Shown piece by piece: positions 5,579 to 13,453 of a DNA stretch of 14,497 nucleotides (position 1 is its first letter; the number at the start of each line of letters is the position of its first letter). A model generated the notes under the pieces. The model was not told where the DNA came from and did no database searches. It saw only the letters and a program-made list of their open reading frames with translations. The DNA is from Candidatus Hydrogenedentota bacterium (GTDB lineage: Bacteria; Hydrogenedentota; Hydrogenedentia; Hydrogenedentales; SLHB01), in contig JAFGTL010000706.1 in the NCBI GenBank assembly GCA_016934125.1, forward strand, positions 1-14,497. The letters run 5' to 3'. The position numbers and the translations under genes are program-made.

Positions 5579-8167
5579 ATGAAGACGGCATGGTGGCTGA
5601 CGTTTGCCCTCGGCGCGTCGTGGATTGCGGCGGGGGAGGAGGCCCGCGCTGCGGCTGATGCCGGGTTCCTCGTGCGCGACGGTAGGGCCAACTACGCAAT
5701 CGTCGTACGCGACGATGCGGCACAGGCCGAGCGGACGGCGGCGCAAGAACTCCGCGATCACCTCGCGCGCATGTCGGGGGCGGAACTGGCTGTAGTGCCC
5801 GCGTCGGAGCATCGGGGCGGGCGGATGATCGCGGTGGGGTTCAACGAGCACCTGCCGGCCGCACTGCAGCCCGAGGCAATCGGGCCGCTGGCGCCGCAGG
5901 AATTGGTGATTCAGCCGGGCCCGGACGCGCTGCTGCTGGCGGGCGGATCGCCGTTGGGCACGTTGTACGCCGTGTACGAGTATCTGCACCGGCTCGGCGT
6001 CCGGTGGTATACGCCGGCGTACACGAAGGTGCCCGATCTGCCATCCATACCGGCTCCACGAGAGGCATATCGCTTCAGCCCGCCGGTGATCGGGCGGAAT
6101 CTGAACGTCGGGAACGGCGCGGACGCGGCGTGGATGGCGCGGAACCGGATGACGGAATGGACGCTGTGGCGGCCGGTGGGCGTGGAGTACGGGAGTCCCT
6201 TCGCGGAAGGGCCCGACATGCACACCTTCTGGCGGGTGCTCAAGCGGGGGGTGCTCGAACAGCATCCGGACTGGCTCTCCGAGATCGATGGCAAGCGGGA
6301 ACTGCCGGTGGGCTCGACGTGGGGCCTGTGCCTGTCGAACCCGGAGGTGCGCGCGTACATCGTCGAGCAGACAGTGAACTGGGCACGAGAACACCCGCAG
6401 ATCGGCACGGTGTGGGTGGGGCAGAACGACGGCTCGGACTACTGCACGTGCGCACAGTGCCGGGCGTTCTACGACGCGCACGGCGGTCGTCCATCGAGCC
6501 TGGTGGTGCAACTCGTCAATGAACTGGCCGACGCGCTGGCGGCGGAACTGCCGGGGCGCCATGTGAAAACCCTGGCGTACGGCTGGACGCTCGAGCCGCC
6601 CGAAGGCATGGAACTGCGCGAGAATGTAGTGGTCATGTTCTGTCCGGCAGGCAACTTCTTCAATCCTATCGAAACGGATCCGAAGCGGGCCGAACTGCGG
6701 GCGGCCATGGAAGACTGGGGCCGCATCGCCCATCACATGGACGCATACCTCTACTTCCCCTCGGAAGATTACTGGACGCCCTCGCCGTGCACGTATGCGG
6801 GGGCGGAGAACATCGCGTGGTGCTCGGCGAACGGCACCGATCATCTGTACGCGGCGGTGTCGGGCTGGGGGGGCTCGCACGGCTCCGAGTCGATGGACTT
6901 GCGGGGATGGATGTACGCGCGGCTCATGTGGGATCCATCCGAGTCCTATGAGGAACTCATGGACGAGTTCGTAACGGATTACTACGGCCCTGCCGCGGAT
7001 ACGGTGCTGGACGCGATCCGGCTGGTGCACACGGATATCCTCGACGAAGACGGCATGCCCCGGGTATACAACGAGAGCGCAATCGTGCCACACCATGTGG
7101 ATCCGGAGAAGATCCGCCGGATCAACCGCGCCTTCGAAGAGCAGCACGCGTCGATGCAGGATGAGGTGTATCGGAACCGGCTCGAATTCGCCTGGATCCC
7201 GTACCTCTGGGCCGATGTGTGGCTCGGATACACGGGCACCGGGCGCTACGATCCGGCGGGGGCCACGTGGAGCGTGCCGCTCGTAGACGGGGAACTGCGG
7301 AATCGATACGCGCGGCTTGCGAAGCAGTTCATGTCGGAGCAGGGGGTTAACACCCTCGGCGAGCGCAAGAAGATGGATCCGCAGGATCTCGGGATCGACA
7401 AGATGGGGATTCCGTGGGAGGCCCATCTCCTGAAGAAAGGGGCGGTCGAGGCGGTGGTCGTGCCGGGGTTGGGCGGCCACGTGCTCGACTTCCAGAACAG
7501 GGAGCGTGCGTTCGCGCCGTTCCGCCCTATGCTGCGCGGGCTCGCCATGCGCTATCCGATGTTCAGTTCCACGGAGGACGGCGTGAACGGGACGGAGATC
7601 CCGGCGTACAGCACAGAGTCGGCAACGGCAAGCCAAGTGGTGCTGCAGGCCGAACGGGATGACTGCTCGGTGGTGAAGGAAGTGAGCCTGACGGGTGGCG
7701 AACTGGCGTCGCGACTGCGGGTGACGGCGAAGGAGGGCACGGACAAGCTGCTGCCGCACCAGTGCGTGATGTTCGACCTCGGGAAGAATGTGTTCGGCTC
7801 GCATCCTACGCTGTCCATCGAGCGGGCGGACGGCACGTGGGATGAACGCGTGCTCGGCGTTGAAACCGACTTCTGGTGGATCGAGGAGTTCCTCGATCTG
7901 CGGGAGGCCACCGGGCGGATGGTGTTGGCGTGCGAGAACCGGCCCGAGGCCGTGTTCGTCTCGTACAACCCGGACGAAGTCGAGAAGATCTACTTCTGGT
8001 ATAACGACTACACGCGCGGGCCCGTGCACAAGCACTCGCAGATGTTCCGCCTCTTCTTCTACGGGCCCGCCCGGGCCGTGCAACCGGGAGATGGGGTGGA
8101 TATGGGGTTTTCACTGACGATTCTGCCTGGCGCGGAGGCCATCGCGCGCGTGAAGCAGGCGGGGTAG
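5579..8167 (+). CDS. DUF4838 family secreted protein with GH20/GH67-like N-terminal domain
   Basis: Seen: 862 residues. A Sec signal (Lys2, then 'WWLTFALGASWIAA') probably ends near Ala24 (ARA). Residues about 30-150 have the layout of the N-terminal domain of hexosaminidases and alpha-glucuronidases: 'AERTAAQELRDHLARMSG', then 'GTLYAVYEYLHRLGVRWYTP'. Residues about 160-560 match DUF4838, a TIM-barrel-like domain. It contains 'GQNDGSDYCTCAQC' with Asn283, Asp284 and Cys289, Cys291, Cys294. Residues about 600-862 form a Gly/Trp-rich beta-structure ('VVPGLGGHVLDFQN', 'FYGPARAV') that suggests a galactose-mutarotase-like sandwich. Known: DUF4838 proteins are common in polysaccharide-degrading Planctomycetes and Bacteroidetes, and their activity is largely untested. 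Inference: a periplasmic exo-acting enzyme on uronic- or amino-sugar oligosaccharides. It is flanked by the oxidoreductase (34 bases) and the NPCBM protein (27 bases). Confidence 0.87.
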   Translation: MKTAWWLTFALGASWIAAGEEARAAADAGFLVRDGRANYAIVVRDDAAQAERTAAQELRDHLARMSGAELAVVPASEHRGGRMIAVGFNEHLPAALQPEAIGPLAPQELVIQPGPDALLLAGGSPLGTLYAVYEYLHRLGVRWYTPAYTKVPDLPSIPAPREAYRFSPPVIGRNLNVGNGADAAWMARNRMTEWTLWRPVGVEYGSPFAEGPDMHTFWRVLKRGVLEQHPDWLSEIDGKRELPVGSTWGLCLSNPEVRAYIVEQTVNWAREHPQIGTVWVGQNDGSDYCTCAQCRAFYDAHGGRPSSLVVQLVNELADALAAELPGRHVKTLAYGWTLEPPEGMELRENVVVMFCPAGNFFNPIETDPKRAELRAAMEDWGRIAHHMDAYLYFPSEDYWTPSPCTYAGAENIAWCSANGTDHLYAAVSGWGGSHGSESMDLRGWMYARLMWDPSESYEELMDEFVTDYYGPAADTVLDAIRLVHTDILDEDGMPRVYNESAIVPHHVDPEKIRRINRAFEEQHASMQDEVYRNRLEFAWIPYLWADVWLGYTGTGRYDPAGATWSVPLVDGELRNRYARLAKQFMSEQGVNTLGERKKMDPQDLGIDKMGIPWEAHLLKKGAVEAVVVPGLGGHVLDFQNRERAFAPFRPMLRGLAMRYPMFSSTEDGVNGTEIPAYSTESATASQVVLQAERDDCSVVKEVSLTGGELASRLRVTAKEGTDKLLPHQCVMFDLGKNVFGSHPTLSIERADGTWDERVLGVETDFWWIEEFLDLREATGRMVLACENRPEAVFVSYNPDEVEKIYFWYNDYTRGPVHKHSQMFRLFFYGPARAVQPGDGVDMGFSLTILPGAEAIARVKQAG

Positions 8168-8181
8168 GCGCGGCCGGGGCC

Positions 8182-8189
8182 GGAGGAGG
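8182..8189 (+). promoter_or_regulatory. Ribosome binding site of the NPCBM protein gene
   Basis: GGAGGAGG lies five bases before ATG 8195. The GTG at 8189 overlaps the site itself and is not a plausible start. Confidence 0.7.
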
Positions 8190-8194
8190 TGGCG

Positions 8195-11100
8195 ATGCGC
8201 GTGCTCGCATTGGCGGTAGGGGTGTTGATCCTTGGCGGGTGTTCGCGCGCCTGGGCCGCGGACGAGCCGCTGGAGGCCGCGATCGCGCTGGTGCAACAAG
8301 GCTGGGGCGAGTTGGGCATCAACGAGGCGGCGCACGCGGAAGGGAAGCAGGGGCGTCCGCTTCAGATCGGCGAGAGGCGCTATGCCAAGGGGGTGGGCAC
8401 GCACGCAGCGAGCCGGATCGCGGTGGACTTGGCAGGCGAATACGCGGTGTTCCGGGCTCAGGTGGGCGTACAGGCGCATCCCGAGCACGATCGCGGGAGC
8501 GTCGTATTCCAGGTGTTCGTCGACGGCGAGCAGCGATTCGACAGCGGGCTCATGCGGCAGGCGGATCCGGCGCGCCCTGTCGAGATTCGCGTGGATGACG
8601 CCCTCGACATGGAACTCGTCGTGACGGATGGCGGCGACGGGATTGTGTGCGACTTGGCGAACTGGGCCGACGCGGTTCTCGTGCGCGCGGCCGCGCCCGG
8701 GGCCGCGGGGCAAGCGCGGCATTTGGACATGGCGCCGTTCGCCAAGGTGCTCACGTGGGATCCGGCGCAGCAGGGCTCGCATCCGGGCCGGGTGGAGGAA
8801 CTCGATGCGGATCAGATCTTCCTCGGCCAGCCGCTGGCGCGGGATGCCGACTCGTGTTACGCCGCGCCCGATTGGGGCCGCGGAGAAGCCTGCATCGGGC
8901 TCGAGTGGCATGAGAACCGATACCTGACGGAAGTGGGGATCCGGTTCGCGGAGGCGCCCCCTCTCCCCCACTCCGCGGACGCGCGGGTGGAGTGGTGGGT
9001 GGGCGAATCGGCGTGGCAGGGCGACTGGATGCGGTTGTCGGGCGAGGCTGAGGCGGACACGGACGCCGACGGGACAGCGTGGCGGTTCCGGATCGCGCGA
9101 AGCGACTTTTGGAAGGCCAAGATCGGCGTTCAGAAGGTGCGGTGGATCTTCCCGTCGGCGGGAAAGCCGGTTCGCGTGCGCGCGTTGACGGCCTCCACGC
9201 GTTCGCGGTGCGCTACCGCCGAGGTGCGGTTGAGCTACGAGGGCGAACCGCCGGGGGACACGGCACGGCTCGCGGTGTACAACGGGGTGCTGCTGGACTC
9301 GGCCGGCGAGGCGGGCGGGTTCGACTGCGACTGGCCCCTCGGGGCGCCGCTCTCGCTGAACGTGGGCTACTGCGTCACACGGCCGGGGTTCGCCCGCTCG
9401 GATCGCACGGTGCTGCGGGTGCAGACGCCAGGGGGCGCTTTCGGCATTGCCGTGGACGACGTCGTAGAGCGGGGCTGCGTCTATGTGCCGGACTTCGGCG
9501 TGTTTGCGGCGAAGGGGCCGGGCGGGATCGCGCTGGAGGCATATCGGGCCGGCATCGCCGACAGGCGGACGATCCTCGATCAAGTGCGCGCCCTGCCGGA
9601 TCAGAGTTTCCAGCAGGCCATGGAACACGTGCACCGGGAGGTGCAGAACAACGGGCCGACGATGCTGTCGCTGGCCTGCGACAACCACAAGTTCACGGTG
9701 TTCGAGGACGGGGGCGTGCGGCACCGGTTCGATCCGGAGGTGGAGCCCGGGGGCGATCGGCGCCGTGCCGTGGCCTCGCCGGAATACGTGCTCCGGGTGA
9801 CGCCGAAGGCAGGGGCGGGCTCGTTCGAGAAGCGCGCGCGCCATCTCGAAGGCGGCTGGCTGCCGGATCAGACGACGACGCTATACAGCGCGGACGCGGG
9901 CCTCGTCTGCACACAGCGGGCGTTCGTGGCGCCGTACGACAGGGCGCCGGCGGCCGCCCCGGGCTGGCTGAACGCGAAGCCGCTGTTTGTGGCCGAGTAT
10001 GCGCTGGCGCACGAGGGCGCCGCGGCCGACGAGGTGGAATGGCGTCTTGCGTTCGCCACGGGGCCGAAGGAGGATCAGCCCGTCGAGGCCGAAGCCGTTC
10101 CCCGGGGCGCCGCGATTCGTCATGAGGGCCGGCTGCTGGCCGTGATCGATGCGACGCAGGCCGCGCCGCTCGCGGTGTCGGTGCGCGAAGGCGAGGTGGT
10201 GCTCGCGGGCAACCTGCCGGCCGGCCAATCGGCGCGGTGCCTGCTGTACGTGCCGGGCTGGGACATGGCGCCGGCCGAACAGGGCACGCTGGAGGGCGGG
10301 ACGGCCCTGGCGCAGGACGTAGCGGCCTACTGGCGGGGCATTATGGACTCGGCCACGCACGTCGAGATTCCCGAGCCTTTGCTGCAGGACGTGATCTACG
10401 CGTCGCAGGTGCACTGCCTGATGACGGCGCGCAACGAGGCCGGGGCAGCGCGCGTGTCGCCGTGGTGCGGGGCCGATCGCTATGGGCCGCTCGAAAGCGA
10501 GTCGCAGGCCATCATCCACGGCATGGGACTGATGGGGCACGAGGCGTTCGCCCGCCGTTCGCTCGACTTCTTCATCGTACGATACAACGCGGACGGATTG
10601 CTGACGACGGGCTACACGCTCATGGGCATGGGGTGGCACCTGTGGACGCTGGCGGACTTCTACGCGGTGCACGGGGATGAAGAGTGGTTCCGCGCGACGG
10701 CCCCGAGACTCGAGCCGGCGTGCCGGTGGATCGTGCGGCAATGCGGGAAGACGAAACGGATCAATCCGGACGGGACGAAGGTGGCCGAGTTCGGGTTGGT
10801 GGCGCCGGGCGTGGCGGCGGACTGGGCGCGGTTCGCCTACGTGACGCGGCAACAGGGCGAATACGCGGCCGGGCTGACGGGCGTGTCGCGCGCCTATGGG
10901 GCAATCGACTATCCGGCCTACGGCGAGTTGGCGGCCGCAGCCGAAGGATACCGCACGGACATCCGGCGCGCGTACGAATGGACGCAGGCCTGCTCGCCGG
11001 TGCTCGAACTTCGGAACGGCACGTGGATTCCCTACTGCCCGGGCATACTGGGCTGTTTCGGGCGGGTGATGGACATGTATCCGAACGAGGACGGGGGCCG

Positions 11101-11833
11101 CTCGTGGGGCAAGGACATGAGCATGGGCGCCCACAACCTGGTGGTGCTGGGCGTGCTGGACGAGGCCGATCGGCGGAGCATGGAATGGATCGCCGACTAC
11201 CTCGAAGACTACTGGTGTCTTCAGGGCGGGATGTGGGCGTATCCGCTGGAAGAAGCGCAAGAGGACTGGTTTAATCTCGGCGGATTCTCGAAGGTTCAGC
11301 CCTACTACACGCGGCTGGTGGAGATGTACGCGCTCATGGATGAGGTGAAGCCCTTCATCCGCTCATACTTCAACGCGCTGCCGAGCCTGCTCAACACGGA
11401 GAACCTCAACCTCTGGGAGCATTTCGGCAACCGCGGGGCCTGGAACAAGCCGCATGAGACCGGCTGGTTTCTCGCGCAGACGCGCTTCATGCTGGCGCTG
11501 GAGCGGGGCGACGAACTGTGGCTGGCGCCATACGTGACGCAGCACTGGATGCGCGATGGGATGGCCGTGCGCGTGCGGAACGCGCCTACGCGGTTCGGGC
11601 CGGTGAGCTACGAGATCGAGTCGCACATCGAGAAGCGCTACATCGAGGCGCGGCTCGAACCGCCGCAACGCGCCGAACCGGAGGCGCTCGTGCTACGTAT
11701 CCGGCATCCCGAGGGGCGGCCGATGAGGGCGGTAACGGTGAATGGAACGGCGCACAGTGATTTCGATGCGGTGAAGGAGTGTATCCGGTTGAAACCCGGG
11801 CAAGAGCCGCTCACCGTACGCGCGACGTTCTGA
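8195..11833 (+). CDS. Large NPCBM-containing six-hairpin glycosidase-like protein
   Basis: Seen: 1212 residues. The signal is 'VLALAVGVLILGGCSRAWA'. It offers both a lipobox (L-G-G-Cys16) and a Sec site after Ala21, so anchoring is uncertain. Residues about 38-166 are a clear NPCBM module ('YAKGVGTHAASRIAVDL', 'VVFQVFVDGEQRFDSGLM', 'WADAVLVR'). Residues about 182-340 resemble a discoidin/F5-8-type sandwich. Residues about 360-740 are beta-rich, probably a supersandwich. From about 755 to 1100 an (alpha/alpha)6 barrel follows, with 'WCGADRYGPLESESQAI' (Asp761, Glu767, Glu769 are candidate acids) and 'TGYTLMGMGWHLWTLADFY'. A small beta-domain closes the protein. Known: barrels of this shape occur in GH78, GH95, GH63 and relatives, and NPCBM binds carbohydrate. 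Inference: a multi-modular enzyme that trims side chains or oligosaccharides; the GH family is not assignable by eye. The stop codon lies inside a nine-base-pair hairpin. Confidence 0.83.
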   Translation: MRVLALAVGVLILGGCSRAWAADEPLEAAIALVQQGWGELGINEAAHAEGKQGRPLQIGERRYAKGVGTHAASRIAVDLAGEYAVFRAQVGVQAHPEHDRGSVVFQVFVDGEQRFDSGLMRQADPARPVEIRVDDALDMELVVTDGGDGIVCDLANWADAVLVRAAAPGAAGQARHLDMAPFAKVLTWDPAQQGSHPGRVEELDADQIFLGQPLARDADSCYAAPDWGRGEACIGLEWHENRYLTEVGIRFAEAPPLPHSADARVEWWVGESAWQGDWMRLSGEAEADTDADGTAWRFRIARSDFWKAKIGVQKVRWIFPSAGKPVRVRALTASTRSRCATAEVRLSYEGEPPGDTARLAVYNGVLLDSAGEAGGFDCDWPLGAPLSLNVGYCVTRPGFARSDRTVLRVQTPGGAFGIAVDDVVERGCVYVPDFGVFAAKGPGGIALEAYRAGIADRRTILDQVRALPDQSFQQAMEHVHREVQNNGPTMLSLACDNHKFTVFEDGGVRHRFDPEVEPGGDRRRAVASPEYVLRVTPKAGAGSFEKRARHLEGGWLPDQTTTLYSADAGLVCTQRAFVAPYDRAPAAAPGWLNAKPLFVAEYALAHEGAAADEVEWRLAFATGPKEDQPVEAEAVPRGAAIRHEGRLLAVIDATQAAPLAVSVREGEVVLAGNLPAGQSARCLLYVPGWDMAPAEQGTLEGGTALAQDVAAYWRGIMDSATHVEIPEPLLQDVIYASQVHCLMTARNEAGAARVSPWCGADRYGPLESESQAIIHGMGLMGHEAFARRSLDFFIVRYNADGLLTTGYTLMGMGWHLWTLADFYAVHGDEEWFRATAPRLEPACRWIVRQCGKTKRINPDGTKVAEFGLVAPGVAADWARFAYVTRQQGEYAAGLTGVSRAYGAIDYPAYGELAAAAEGYRTDIRRAYEWTQACSPVLELRNGTWIPYCPGILGCFGRVMDMYPNEDGGRSWGKDMSMGAHNLVVLGVLDEADRRSMEWIADYLEDYWCLQGGMWAYPLEEAQEDWFNLGGFSKVQPYYTRLVEMYALMDEVKPFIRSYFNALPSLLNTENLNLWEHFGNRGAWNKPHETGWFLAQTRFMLALERGDELWLAPYVTQHWMRDGMAVRVRNAPTRFGPVSYEIESHIEKRYIEARLEPPQRAEPEALVLRIRHPEGRPMRAVTVNGTAHSDFDAVKECIRLKPGQEPLTVRATF

Positions 11834-11846
11834 GGCCCAGAACGTC
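11824..11846 (+). terminator. Hairpin spanning the stop codon of the NPCBM gene
   Basis: GACGTTCTG (11824-11832) and CAGAACGTC (11838-11846) are perfect reverse complements around the five-base loop AGGCC. The TGA stop is at 11831-11833, inside the stem. No T-run follows, so this is not a classic intrinsic terminator. It may slow polymerase, protect the mRNA 3' end, or mark the end of the first transcription unit. Confidence 0.4.
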
Positions 11847-11862
11847 TGGTAGCGAAGGGCGG

Positions 11863-11879
11863 CGTTTGTCTCGCAAACG
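11863..11879 (+). other. Short inverted repeat in the gap before the sulfatase
   Basis: CGTTTG-TCTCG-CAAACG is a perfect six-base-pair palindromic pair with a five-base loop. It overlaps the candidate -35 element of the sulfatase promoter, so it could be an operator or a second weak hairpin after the upstream gene. Either is inference from position alone. Confidence 0.3.
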
Positions 11880-11894
11880 GGGGTGATCTACACT
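11866..11894 (+). promoter_or_regulatory. Candidate sigma70-type promoter for the sulfatase gene
   Basis: TTGTCT (11866-11871) and TACACT (11889-11894) each match four of six consensus bases and are separated by exactly 17 bases. The pair sits in the 164-base gap, about 100 bases before the GTG start. Position and spacing support it, but single-base matches of this quality are frequent. Confidence 0.3.
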
Positions 11895-11984
11895 GGGATT
11901 TCGCTCGGGGCCGGTGCCGCATGAGCGCGCGTGCCTTGTGGAGCGTTCTGCGATCAAGGAGTGCTCACCAGCAAACGGTTGCGG

Positions 11985-11990
11985 AAGGAG
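11985..11990 (+). promoter_or_regulatory. Ribosome binding site fixing the sulfatase GTG start
   Basis: AAGGAG lies seven bases before GTG 11998. The upstream in-frame GTG at 11914 has no such site and would add 28 residues before the twin-arginine motif. Confidence 0.7.
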
Positions 11991-11997
11991 AGCGATT

Positions 11998-13431
11998 GTG
12001 GCTCATCGAGGGATCAGACGCCGTGATTTCATGAAGCAGTGCGGCGCGGGATTGCTGAGTGTCGGCGCGGGATCGTGCGTACGAGGGCAGGCGGGCGGAA
12101 GCGCCGTCGAGCGGCCGAATATCGTGTTCATCCTCGTGGACGATCTCGGCTGGGCGGATGTGGGTTGCTATGGAAACCGATTTAACGAGGCGCCCCACAT
12201 CGATCGGCTTGCCGCGGACGGCATGCGATTTACAGACGCGTACGCGGCCGCTCCGGTGTGTTCACCCACGCGCGTGAGCATCATGTCGGGGCAGTATCCG
12301 GCCCGGGTGGGCGTCACCGATTTCATCCCCGGCCACCAGCGGCCATGGGCCAAGCTGACGGTGCCGCGGAACCGGCAGCAATATCTGCCCCTCGAGATCG
12401 AGACGGTGGCGGAACGGCTCAAGACGGCGGGATATGCGTGTGCGATGCTGGGCAAATGGCACTTGGGCGGCCGGGAGTACTTCCCGGATCGGCAGGGATT
12501 CGACGAGATGCTCGTGTCCAACGGGCGGCATTTCGGGTTTGGCACTATGCCGAAGACGGATATCCCGGAGGATGCATACCTCGCGGAATTCCTCACCGAA
12601 CGGGCGGAAGGCTTCATGGAGGCCCACCGGAACGAGCCGTTCTTCCTGTACTTGTCGCACTTCGCGGTGCACATTCCGCTCGATGCGCGGAAAGCGCTCA
12701 TCGAGAAGTATGAGAACAAGCCGAAACCCCCGGGCGGCATCAACAACCCCGTGTACGCGGCCATGGTTGAACACGTAGACAACAGCGTAGGCCGCATCGT
12801 GGCCAAGCTGGACGAACTCGGCCTGCAGGAACGCACGCTGGTGTGTTTCATGTCGGATAACGGGGGCCTGCGGTGCCGCTTCGACGGGGATGGCCCGCTG
12901 GTGACATCGAACGCGCCGCTCCGCGATGAGAAGGGCACGCTTTACGAGGGCGGCATCCGGGAGCCGCTGATCTTCCGGTGGCCAGGCCAGATCAAGGCGG
13001 GCGTCACGTGTGCCACGCCGGTGTCGAGTGTGGATTTCTACCCTACGTTCCTTGACGCGGCAGGGGCCGCGGCGCCGGCGAATCAGCCGCTCGACGGCGT
13101 CAGCGTCATGCCACTGCTGCGGCGGCGGGGCGCGTTCGAGCGGGACGCCCTGTTCTGGCACTACCCCCATTACCACCACTCGACGCCGGCCAGCGCGGTG
13201 CGGGAGGGCGACTGGAAGCTGATCGAGTTCTTCGAGGATGGCCACGTCGAGTTGTACAACGTGCGGGATGATATCGGCGAGACGCGCGATTGGTCGGGCG
13301 ACAAGCCGCAGATAGCGGCGCGCCTCCAGCGGATGCTCGCGGAATGGCGCGAGCGTGTAAGTGCGGACATGCCGGAGCCGAATCCAGACTACGATCTGGC
13401 CCGGGCTGGGGAGTGGCTCCAGCGGGGCTAA
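11998..13431 (+). CDS. Tat-exported sulfatase (arylsulfatase-type, formylglycine-dependent)
   Basis: Seen: 477 residues from GTG. Arg8-Arg9-Asp-Phe-Met-Lys13 followed by 'AGLLSVGAGS' is a twin-arginine signal. The mature protein opens with 'NIVFILVDDLGWADVGCYG', with metal ligands Asp48 and Asp49. The active-site signature C-x-P-x-R is Cys88-Ser-Pro-Thr-Arg92, followed by 'SIMSGQYPAR'. Other conserved sites are 'LGKWHLGG' (Lys152, His154), 'SDNGG' (Asp287, Asn288) and 'EKGTLYEGGIREP' (Lys312). Known: Cys in this motif is oxidised to formylglycine by FGE or anSME in the cytoplasm, and the enzyme then hydrolyses sulfate esters with a bound divalent cation. All expected catalytic residues are present and the length is normal for the family. 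Inference: it desulfates the same polysaccharide that the lyase and glycosidases cut. No maturase gene is in the window. It is followed after 22 bases by the next gene. Confidence 0.93.
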   Translation: MAHRGIRRRDFMKQCGAGLLSVGAGSCVRGQAGGSAVERPNIVFILVDDLGWADVGCYGNRFNEAPHIDRLAADGMRFTDAYAAAPVCSPTRVSIMSGQYPARVGVTDFIPGHQRPWAKLTVPRNRQQYLPLEIETVAERLKTAGYACAMLGKWHLGGREYFPDRQGFDEMLVSNGRHFGFGTMPKTDIPEDAYLAEFLTERAEGFMEAHRNEPFFLYLSHFAVHIPLDARKALIEKYENKPKPPGGINNPVYAAMVEHVDNSVGRIVAKLDELGLQERTLVCFMSDNGGLRCRFDGDGPLVTSNAPLRDEKGTLYEGGIREPLIFRWPGQIKAGVTCATPVSSVDFYPTFLDAAGAAAPANQPLDGVSVMPLLRRRGAFERDALFWHYPHYHHSTPASAVREGDWKLIEFFEDGHVELYNVRDDIGETRDWSGDKPQIAARLQRMLAEWRERVSADMPEPNPDYDLARAGEWLQRG

Positions 13432-13453
13432 GGCACTGAAGGGAAAGCACACC

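Noticed and set aside
5417..8083. 888-codon open frame on the minus strand
   Set aside because: It is antisense to the DUF4838 gene. Its product is Arg/His/Pro-rich with no domain, as expected opposite GC-rich coding DNA.
8111..9844. 577-codon open frame on the minus strand
   Set aside because: It is a shadow of the NPCBM gene with no start signal or recognisable motif.
9079..10125. 348-codon open frame on the plus strand inside the NPCBM gene
   Set aside because: It is an alternate frame with Gly/Arg-rich low-complexity translation; the protein in the main frame is clearly the real one.
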